From: an uncultured Bacteroides sp.
Lineage (GTDB): Bacteria > Bacteroidota > Bacteroidia > Bacteroidales > Bacteroidaceae
Assembly: GCA_948847595.1 (NCBI GenBank)
Contig: CAQOGY010000011.1
Coordinates: 14,971-78,970, forward strand
DNA length: 64,000 nucleotides
Reading direction: 5' to 3'
The notes beneath the pieces were generated by a model. The model made no database searches. It was given only the letters and a program-made list of their open reading frames with translations, and was not told the DNA's origin. Position 1 is the stretch's first letter; each line of letters starts with the position of its first letter. Below, piece after piece: positions 1-6,255 of the stretch. The position numbers were made by a program, and so were the translations under genes.

Positions 1-56
1 GCACACTGTTGCTTGAATTGGCGGATTTTTGTAAGGTATTCATTCGTTGTTTTCAT
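1..56 (-). CDS. 5' end of a truncated gene
   Basis: Reading leftwards from an ATG at 56-54, 18 codons stay open to the window edge (MKTTNEYLTKIRQFKQQC). A purine-rich stretch precedes the ATG and a promoter-like TATTTTTG lies about 25 bp upstream. The N-terminus resembles the start of small MNT-type nucleotidyltransferases (MKT..EYL..IRQFK), but this is too short to prove the family. It follows the tsaE operon in the same direction. Confidence 0.45.
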   Translation of the reverse strand, partial: MKTTNEYLTKIRQFKQQC

Positions 57-77
57 AATTACATACTTCTTTCTCTA

Positions 78-108
78 CAAAAATAGTAAAAAACGGGAAG
101 ATAACAAG
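78..108 (-). promoter_or_regulatory. Candidate Bacteroides-type promoter
   Basis: On the minus strand TATTTTTG (85-78) matches the -7 consensus TAnnTTTG, with a TTGT 18 bp upstream in place of the -33 TTTG. It would drive the gene starting at 56. Confidence 0.35.
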
Positions 109-131
109 CGCATTTCTTTGAAAATAGTTTA

Positions 132-356
132 TTATAGAATTGCCTTCCGTGTTTCTACAAAGAAGAATACAGCCATTCCTATTATAATGACTCCCAGTAT
201 GCCGTAAAAGAGCCGTGCTCTGCCGCGACCTACATTCCGGACGATTGTCTGGGCATTGCGTGTGGTGAAGAACCAGTTCCAGTTCAGTAAGGAAGCTAGC
301 AGGGAAGTGATTCCCGCTAGCGCAAAAATTCCTTGTACGATGTATTGTCCGGTCAT
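132..356 (-). CDS. Small two-TM membrane protein (Imm17-like)
   Basis: 74-residue protein with two predicted hydrophobic helices, about residues 4-25 and 47-67, joined by a basic loop (NVGRGRARL). Size and layout fit the Imm17-type small membrane proteins often annotated downstream of tsaE in Bacteroides. No toxin gene is adjacent, so an immunity role is not supported by context. Its ATG overlaps the tsaE stop by 4 bp (ATGA), so translation is probably coupled. The function is unknown. Confidence 0.75.
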   Translation of the reverse strand: MTGQYIVQGIFALAGITSLLASLLNWNWFFTTRNAQTIVRNVGRGRARLFYGILGVIIIGMAVFFFVETRKAIL

Positions 357-766
357 AGTCTGATCACTCTGCTTCCGTCTTCCAGTTCTTCAATCGTCAC
401 TTTTACGGCATCTCCCGGCAGTAATTCTTCTACCAGTTCCGGCCATTCGATAAAGCAAAGGGCGCCGCTGTAGAAATAATCTTCGTATCCCATGTCATAT
501 ACTTCACTTAGCTTTTTGATGCGGTAAAAATCGAAGTGATAAATCAATTCTCCGGTTTCGTCCGAACGATATTCGTTAACGATAGCGAAAGTAGGAGAAC
601 TGATAACGTCTGATACACCTAATTCTTCGCAAAGAGCTTTGACGAAGGTCGTTTTGCCGGCTCCCATTTTACCATATAAAGCGAAAACGGTGTTGTCACC
701 CATAGCAGCGATAAATTCCCGGGCTGCCTCATGGATACTTTCCTGTGATTGAATCTTGATTTCCAT
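353..766 (-). CDS. tsaE: tRNA threonylcarbamoyladenosine ATPase TsaE
   Basis: 137 residues, normal family length. A Walker A motif GKMGAGKTT sits at residues 32-40, followed by the family's SSPTF switch-like segment and the conserved HFDFYR and FIEWPE motifs. TsaE is the ATPase of the TsaB-TsaD-TsaE complex that makes the t6A37 modification of ANN-decoding tRNAs in the cytoplasm. It is second in a minus-strand operon: the permease stop is 14 bp upstream and the next gene overlaps by 4 bp. Confidence 0.96.
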   Translation of the reverse strand: MEIKIQSQESIHEAAREFIAAMGDNTVFALYGKMGAGKTTFVKALCEELGVSDVISSPTFAIVNEYRSDETGELIYHFDFYRIKKLSEVYDMGYEDYFYSGALCFIEWPELVEELLPGDAVKVTIEELEDGSRVIRL

Positions 767-780
767 ATACTATTCTATTA

Positions 781-1590
781 TTATGACTGTTTCTTGCAAC
801 AACTCTTTCCGATCTTGCAAACGGCATAAATCAGGATAGAGAAGAATATAATCGAAGCGCCCGAAGGGACTTTCCAGTGGTAAGAAATAAACAGACCGCC
901 CAGACATCCCAGAAAACCGATACCGATGGACAGCCAGATGATTTTCTTGAAACTGTAGGTAAAGAGGTTGGCTGTCATTTGCGGAATGGTGAGTAGCGAT
1001 ATTGCGAGAACGATGCCTACCATACGCAGACAAGCGACGATGGTCAACGCAATAAACATCATCAGCACATATTCGAATATCTCTACCGGAATCTTTTGCG
1101 AACGGGCAAACTCGCGGTCGAATGCAATATATACGATAGGACGGATAAACAGATAAAAGAAGCCGGTTAATATCATAGCCAATATGCCCAGCATCCACAA
1201 GTCCGCCTGATTGATGGTCAGGATATTACCGAAAAGATAAGCTGACAAGTCCGGAGCAAATCCCGGTGACAGGAAACTGAACATGATTCCCAAAGCCATT
1301 CCCAGCGTCCAGAATACGGCAATCGCAGAATCTTCGCGCATATCTTTCCGTCGGCTCAGCCACTCGACACCGAATGCGGACAATACAGAGAAGACGGCGG
1401 CTGACAGTATGGGAGAAATTCCCGCAAACAGTCCCAGTCCTATCCCTCCGAAAGAGGCGTGCGTGATTCCTCCACTGATAAATACCAGACGGCGGGTAAC
1501 AATGTAAGTACCGATAATCCCGCAGGCAATGCTTGCCAGTAAGCTGCCCAGCAAAGCGTGTTGGAAGAATGTATATCGAAGTAGATCCAC
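781..1590 (-). CDS. ZnuB-type metal ABC transporter permease
   Basis: 269 residues with seven to eight hydrophobic helices and the ABC-3 (ZnuB/MntB) family signature around residues 30-60 (VTRRLVFISGGITHASFGG) . This is the membrane channel of a zinc or manganese uptake ABC system. No ATPase or binding-protein gene is adjacent, so its partners must be elsewhere. The start is GTG at 1590; the resulting MDLLRYTFFQHALLGS is the usual N-terminus of the family. It is probably co-transcribed with tsaE. Confidence 0.92.
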   Translation of the reverse strand: MDLLRYTFFQHALLGSLLASIACGIIGTYIVTRRLVFISGGITHASFGGIGLGLFAGISPILSAAVFSVLSAFGVEWLSRRKDMREDSAIAVFWTLGMALGIMFSFLSPGFAPDLSAYLFGNILTINQADLWMLGILAMILTGFFYLFIRPIVYIAFDREFARSQKIPVEIFEYVLMMFIALTIVACLRMVGIVLAISLLTIPQMTANLFTYSFKKIIWLSIGIGFLGCLGGLFISYHWKVPSGASIIFFSILIYAVCKIGKSCCKKQS

Positions 1591-1676
1591 TTTTTAATTA
1601 AAGATTAAAGATTGAAAATTAAAAATCAAAGCAAGAATAATGCCGTCCATCAATAAAAACAACTTCAACGCCCTCC

Positions 1677-1704
1677 TAATACCTATTACTTAATACCTAT
1701 TACC
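1677..1704. repeat. 14-bp tandem duplication
   Basis: TAATACCTATTAC(T/C) occurs twice in direct contact, and the second copy runs into the last codons of the minus-strand gene ending at 1700. The surrounding 1591-1699 is AT-rich and otherwise shows nothing. Confidence 0.6.
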
Positions 1705-2125
1705 TCTCCCCATTCCTTCTCTCTCCGATAATCAGAAAGACTTCATCTTTGAGGTCATCCGGCAACTCGATACCCCGTAGTTGCAAACTACGTACCCAGC
1801 CTGCGACATCAATGTCCTGCATGGTATATAACACATCCCTGAATTGGTTTGTTTCTTCGTCAGTATACGCATTTGCTTCCTTTCCGATGAACTGATCCAG
1901 TTCTTCGTCATCGTAATATTCAATTTTTTTGCTTACGGCGGCAAGCAAACTATCTTTCTCGCACACTTCGTGTTGTCCGCAGCATTCTATATCTGCTTCT
2001 TTCACTTCCGGCATACGGTCCAGTTCACCTTTTTCTATTTTCTGTTGCAGTCTTTTGTTGCGGATATAACCGGCTATCAATGCGATGATACCTAGCAACA
2101 CCAAACTTATAATAAGTATCCACAT
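1700..2125 (-). CDS. Membrane-anchored conserved protein of unknown function
   Basis: 141 residues from ATG 2125. It has one N-terminal membrane helix (MWILIISLVLLGIIALIAGY), then a charged cytosolic or periplasmic region with an acidic CCGQHEVCEKD segment containing three cysteines, and a helical C-terminus. Homologues in Bacteroides are sometimes labelled phospholipase, but no lipase motif is visible, so I give no function. An upstream TTG start (2152) is less likely because it lies inside the -7 promoter element. Confidence 0.8.
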   Translation of the reverse strand: MWILIISLVLLGIIALIAGYIRNKRLQQKIEKGELDRMPEVKEADIECCGQHEVCEKDSLLAAVSKKIEYYDDEELDQFIGKEANAYTDEETNQFRDVLYTMQDIDVAGWVRSLQLRGIELPDDLKDEVFLIIGERRNGER

Positions 2126-2149
2126 AGTCTGTACTGATTCAAATTTCTG

Positions 2150-2157
2150 CAAAGTTA
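2150..2157 (-). promoter_or_regulatory. Bacteroides -7 element
   Basis: TAACTTTG on the minus strand fits TAnnTTTG and ends 25 bp before the ATG at 2125. It sets that ATG as the start. No clear -33 TTTG is visible. Confidence 0.5.
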
Positions 2158-2202
2158 CTTATTAATTTGCATTCTATCATGGATGGTATCTATTTCTTTT
2201 CT

Positions 2203-2210
2203 TACTTTTG
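2203..2210 (+). promoter_or_regulatory. Bacteroides -7 element
   Basis: TACTTTTG matches TAnnTTTG and lies 30 bp before the small gene at 2241; a -33 element is not evident. Confidence 0.45.
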
Positions 2211-2240
2211 CACGTTGCTAACTTAAATATATATTAGACG

Positions 2241-2354
2241 ATGAAGCATAAGAAGTGGTTGACTGTCTTATTTATACACGGTAACAGGAGAAGATATCAG
2301 GTAAGTATATGGGCGGAAGGAAATGGCTGGGTGATAGAAAAAGGTGCGGATTAA
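2241..2354 (+). CDS. Possible 37-residue small protein
   Basis: An ATG-initiated frame encodes a basic 37-residue peptide beginning MKHKKWLTVLFIHGNRRRY and ending in VIEKGAD, with a stop at 2352-2354. A good -7 element stands 30 bp upstream, in an otherwise gene-free 335-bp gap. It has no signal peptide and no recognised domain. Conservation between Bacteroides genomes would decide whether it is real. Confidence 0.45.
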   Translation: MKHKKWLTVLFIHGNRRRYQVSIWAEGNGWVIEKGAD

Positions 2355-2432
2355 AGAAAGAAACAGCCGGAACTGTAGGGTACCGACAAAGGTGATTTTC
2401 ATCTGCTTAGGCGGTTATTTAAAATAATCCTG

Positions 2433-2440
2433 TATATTTG
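2433..2440 (+). promoter_or_regulatory. Bacteroides -7 element for the PUL regulator
   Basis: TATATTTG matches TAnnTTTG. It ends 20 bp before ATG 2461 and overlaps the alternative GTG at 2440, which makes that upstream start unlikely. Confidence 0.5.
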
Positions 2441-2460
2441 TGATAATAAATCGAAAGACT

Positions 2461-5034
2461 ATGATACGACGTAGGCTTTGCCTCTTATTCCTACTGACTG
2501 GAATGACTCTGTTTGCTTATTCGCAAGGATTGTTGTTTCAGGCTAATGATAAAGAAATTAAAGAAAGGACTTCTCTTCAGATATTTCAGGAAGGGGAGAT
2601 ACCTTGTTTTACGAAAAACTTTCAGTTGAGCTTTGAACTTTCTATTCGCGATTTTGATACTTTTGGATATGTTTTTCTGCTGAAGGAAGATCAGGGGAAA
2701 ACTAAATATAGCTTTACGTATACTTATCTGGATGGTGAGAACAGTACATTCAAGTTTAATACCGACGGAAAAGAGAATCATTATTCTTTAAATCTGCGCA
2801 ATGATGCACTGGCTTATCAATGGATTCCTGTGTCTTTTGCATTCGATTTGCAACAGGACGTACTTACGATTCGTATCGGAGATAACGAAAAGAAGATTAC
2901 TTCTTTAGGATTGAAAGATACTTTTTGTCCGCACCTCTTCTTCGGACGTTATGATTATATTTTGGATATGCCCACTTTTGCCATCCGCAATCTGAAGCTG
3001 GAAGGTGATAGAAGTCATTCATATACTTTCCCTCTGAATGAAAATGAAGGGGAAGAAGTGCATACTTCTACAGGGAAGGTTTTGGGTACGGTTGTCAATC
3101 CGGTGTGGCTCATCAACGGTTCTTATCATTGGGAGAAACTTTTTGAGTATTCTTTTCAGACTCCTTCGGGAATCACTTTTGAGCCGGACAGTCAGCGACT
3201 GATTATTTTCAGCCAGGATTCACTTCTTACTTATAATCTGTTGAAACGTCAGCCACAAAAGTATTCTTATAGCAACAAACTACCCGTAAAATTGCAGTTG
3301 GCTACTCACTTCATGAATACAACGGATGGTAAACTTTATGTTTATGAATTGAATAACCTGCCGTTGGGGGATGCTACGGTAGCGGCGCTCGATCTGAATA
3401 ATCAGGAGTGGAAACAGACCGGAGTAGCAGCCTTGCCGGTACAGTTGCACCATCATGACGGCTTTTGGGATGAAACAACCGGGAAGTATCTCGTTTTTGG
3501 CGGTTTTGGTAATAAGCGTTTTAATAATACATTCCTCGAATATGATATCGAGGGCGACCGTTGGGATACCCTTTCTTATTCCGGTGACCGGATTATCCCC
3601 CGTTATTTCTCGGGTATGGCAGTCAATAAGAACTGGGAGCATATCTATGTCTTTGGCGGGATGGGAAATGAATCGGGTGAGCAGAGTGTAGGCCGAAATT
3701 ATCTTCACGATCTTTATCTGCTTGACAGAAAGCAGCAGTCTGTGCGACGTTTGTGGCAGAACGCTTCGGATCATCGTTTGGTCGTCGCCCGTGATATGAT
3801 ACTGACCCCTGATGAGAAGTATATCTATGCTCTGTGTTATCCGGAATATCTTTCGGATACCTATCTGCAACTTTATCGCTTGACGGTTGATGATGGAACG
3901 ATGAAAGCTTTGGGAGATTCCATTCCGATGCGTTCGGAAGAGATTATGACGAATGCTAACCTTTACTATAATTCATTGACGCATGAGTATTACTGTACGA
4001 CCACGGAATTTGACAAGAAGGGACATACGGTGATTCGGACTTATGTGCTGTCCGCCCCTCCGGTTTCTCTGGATGAAATCCGTTCTTACGGTTCCAGGTC
4101 TTCTCTGGAGATTCGTTGGTTATGGATAATGGCAGGAATAGGAGTATTATTGCTTGCCGGAGGTGTGCTGTTTGTCAGGAAAAAGAGGGGAAAACAAAGA
4201 AATGCGGTTCTGGAATCATCTTCTGTGCTCATGTCACCACCTGTCGGGAGAGAACCGGATAAAAGTGTACAGGGAAAAGAAACGCTTGCAAAAGAAGATT
4301 TTGAGTCATCCCTCGTTCGTCCGAATGCAGTTTATTTATTTGGTCCTTTTACGGTAATTGACCGGAATGGGCGGGATATTACTCATTTGTTCAGTTCCCG
4401 TTTACGGCAGGTTTTCATCTATATCTTGCTTCATAGTACTCATAATGGAGTATTATCCGCCTCCTTAAATGAGGTCTTCTGGCCCGATAAACCCGACGAC
4501 AAGGTGAAAAACCTGAAAGGGGTAACGATCAATCAGATTCGTAAAAATCTGGCTGAACTGGATGGAGTGGAACTTGTACACGACAAGGGATATTTCAGAC
4601 TGGTGTTTACTGACTGTTATTGTGATTATTTCCGTTTCCGCACCTTGAAGAATGCTGAAGAGGTCGAGAATGAACTCGGCATTTTATTAATGCGTGGCAA
4701 ATTCCTTGATGGTATGGATGCAGGGATGATGGATCACTTCAAGCAAAAAGTAGAAGAGTTCTTGTCTTCCTTCCTGCCATTGGAAATCGAACGTCTGTAT
4801 CAGCAGCATAAGTATGATGCCGTCATTCGTTTCTGTAATGTGCTTTTCCGGGTTGATCCGGTTAATGAGCTGGCACTGGCTTATGGTATGCATGCCCTTA
4901 ACCATACAGGTTCGTCACAAGAAGCGATTCTGCAATATTCCCTGTTTGTGCGTGAGTACAGGCAAATGATGAATGAAGAATATTCTACTTCCTATGCAGA
5001 ACTGATGAGCAAAAATCCTCCTTTTCATCGATAA
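2461..5034 (+). CDS. Membrane-bound PUL regulator: LamG-like/kelch sensor with SARP-like output
   Basis: 857 residues from ATG 2461. In order: signal peptide (about 1-22); a LamG-like beta-sandwich (about 25-210); kelch-like propeller repeats (VFGGFGNKRFNNTFLEYD and VFGGMGNES are clear blades); one membrane helix (about 551-572) followed by basic residues; then a cytosolic part. The cytosolic part has a winged-helix segment starting VYLFGPFTVIDRNG with a conserved LRQVFIYILLH and FWPDK, and a TPR-like BTAD segment (DPVNELALAYGMHAL...EAILQY). That arrangement is the SARP fold fused across the inner membrane to a periplasmic sensor. It most likely senses a glycan and activates the adjacent SusCD operon. 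It is neither a hybrid two-component system nor SusR. Confidence 0.85.
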   Translation: MIRRRLCLLFLLTGMTLFAYSQGLLFQANDKEIKERTSLQIFQEGEIPCFTKNFQLSFELSIRDFDTFGYVFLLKEDQGKTKYSFTYTYLDGENSTFKFNTDGKENHYSLNLRNDALAYQWIPVSFAFDLQQDVLTIRIGDNEKKITSLGLKDTFCPHLFFGRYDYILDMPTFAIRNLKLEGDRSHSYTFPLNENEGEEVHTSTGKVLGTVVNPVWLINGSYHWEKLFEYSFQTPSGITFEPDSQRLIIFSQDSLLTYNLLKRQPQKYSYSNKLPVKLQLATHFMNTTDGKLYVYELNNLPLGDATVAALDLNNQEWKQTGVAALPVQLHHHDGFWDETTGKYLVFGGFGNKRFNNTFLEYDIEGDRWDTLSYSGDRIIPRYFSGMAVNKNWEHIYVFGGMGNESGEQSVGRNYLHDLYLLDRKQQSVRRLWQNASDHRLVVARDMILTPDEKYIYALCYPEYLSDTYLQLYRLTVDDGTMKALGDSIPMRSEEIMTNANLYYNSLTHEYYCTTTEFDKKGHTVIRTYVLSAPPVSLDEIRSYGSRSSLEIRWLWIMAGIGVLLLAGGVLFVRKKRGKQRNAVLESSSVLMSPPVGREPDKSVQGKETLAKEDFESSLVRPNAVYLFGPFTVIDRNGRDITHLFSSRLRQVFIYILLHSTHNGVLSASLNEVFWPDKPDDKVKNLKGVTINQIRKNLAELDGVELVHDKGYFRLVFTDCYCDYFRFRTLKNAEEVENELGILLMRGKFLDGMDAGMMDHFKQKVEEFLSSFLPLEIERLYQQHKYDAVIRFCNVLFRVDPVNELALAYGMHALNHTGSSQEAILQYSLFVREYRQMMNEEYSTSYAELMSKNPPFHR

Positions 5035-5052
5035 AAACATATCGGTTAATGA

Positions 5053-5103
5053 TATTTATTCGCTTATTAATCCGTTATTAACCCATCACTAATAAGTTGC
5101 TTA
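5053..5103. promoter_or_regulatory. 11-bp-phased direct repeats upstream of the LamG/SusCD promoter
   Basis: TTATTAA occurs exactly at 5064-5070 and 5075-5081, an 11-bp period. Degenerate units keep the phase at 5086 (TCACTAA, 5 of 7), 5097 (TTGCTTA, 4 of 7) and 5053 (TATTTAT, 4 of 7). The series ends just upstream of the -7 element at 5116. SARP proteins are known to bind heptamers repeated every 11 bp, so this is a candidate operator for the regulator encoded next to it. AT-richness lowers the certainty. Confidence 0.45.
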
Positions 5104-5115
5104 ACCTCGCTACAT

Positions 5116-5123
5116 TATGTTTG
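5116..5123 (+). promoter_or_regulatory. Bacteroides -7 element for the first SusCD operon
   Basis: TATGTTTG matches TAnnTTTG, 45 bp before ATG 5169. There is no canonical -33 TTTG at the right distance, as would fit an activator-dependent promoter. Confidence 0.5.
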
Positions 5124-5168
5124 CAGCGATGTTATTTACTTATTGTTTTATTTAAAAACCTAATACGT

Positions 5169-6233
5169 ATGAAAACAAGATTCTTTATGAAACTTTGTTT
5201 ATTCAGTTTGTTGGTTTGGTGTATCAGCTCGTGCAAGAGCGATAACGGCGATTCGGTGCGGCCTATTGCACTTGAATGTATGTACACGCATCTGACCGAC
5301 ATGACAAACATGCTTGATACCGCAAAGATCGGTACAAGTGACGGTACTTTCCCATTGGCAAATGCCCAGAACCTGCAAAAAGCTGTCGAAGAACTGCAAA
5401 CAGGTATTTCTAAAGGTATGGCTGGCTACTTTGTTCTACAGTATGAAATAGATAACTACTGTATAGCCGCCGAAAAAGCGATTGCCGAATTTCAGGATTC
5501 CTATCAACAGACATTGCAACCGGGTACGCCTGCCGAATTAAAGGTATTCGGCATTGACGGTAAAGGGCGTATTGAATTTGGTTCCGATCCTGCTTATGGT
5601 GGCGGTAATACTTTCACCGTAGAAAGTTGGGTGAAGTATGATGCCGGTTTCTTTGAGTCGGGAATTGGCAGTTTCCTCTCTACTTTTGACGGTAAGCAGC
5701 CGAATGAGGGATGGATGATCAACTTCTTAGGCTCTAATCTTCGTACAACGATCGGTATGGGACCACAGGAAGGCCGTGTACTGGAAGAAGGCCGCGCTTA
5801 TCCTGATAATTTTGGCAAATGGAATCATGTCGTGACGGTGTGGGATAATACTTTGCCTGAAGGACAGCTGAAAATGTATGTCAATGGTGAATTATTCTTC
5901 AGTAAGACAAATGATGTGAAGAATGATGCCGGAGTATTACAGAATTATATGCCTAACACCCGTAACCAGAATATGTGGGCATTCCAGGAACCGACTGACA
6001 ATTCACGCTGTATGACCGGATTTATTAAGAAATTCCGCATGTGGAGTACTGCGAAATCGGCGAATGAGGTAAAAACGCTGATGAACTCGGATGTGACGGG
6101 AACAGAAAGCGGACTGGTATGTGCGTGGGACTTCACGACAGTGGCCGAAGACGTTACCAACATTCCGGATAAGACAGGAAAACACGTTGCGAAAATTGTA
6201 GGTAACTACAAATGGTTTAAAGTTGAGAACTAA
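5169..6233 (+). CDS. LamG-domain surface lipoprotein
   Basis: 354 residues. A lipoprotein signal ends at the cysteine of WCISSCKSD. A helical N-terminal part (about 30-115) is followed by a concanavalin-like LamG domain (about 120-350) with FTVESWVKYD, WNHVVTVWD and MYVNGELFF, the usual beta-strands of the fold. It is probably an outer-membrane glycan-binding protein working with the SusC/SusD pair downstream. The start is ATG 5169; an in-frame TTG further upstream lies before the promoter. It is the first gene of the operon, and the SusC start follows its stop by 22 bp. Confidence 0.85.
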   Translation: MKTRFFMKLCLFSLLVWCISSCKSDNGDSVRPIALECMYTHLTDMTNMLDTAKIGTSDGTFPLANAQNLQKAVEELQTGISKGMAGYFVLQYEIDNYCIAAEKAIAEFQDSYQQTLQPGTPAELKVFGIDGKGRIEFGSDPAYGGGNTFTVESWVKYDAGFFESGIGSFLSTFDGKQPNEGWMINFLGSNLRTTIGMGPQEGRVLEEGRAYPDNFGKWNHVVTVWDNTLPEGQLKMYVNGELFFSKTNDVKNDAGVLQNYMPNTRNQNMWAFQEPTDNSRCMTGFIKKFRMWSTAKSANEVKTLMNSDVTGTESGLVCAWDFTTVAEDVTNIPDKTGKHVAKIVGNYKWFKVEN

Positions 6234-6255
6234 CCTTAATAAACAGACGAAGAGT

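Noticed and set aside
132..356. Toxin-immunity locus at the Imm17-like gene
   Set aside because: No toxin or secretion gene is adjacent; the neighbours are tsaE and a truncated unrelated gene.
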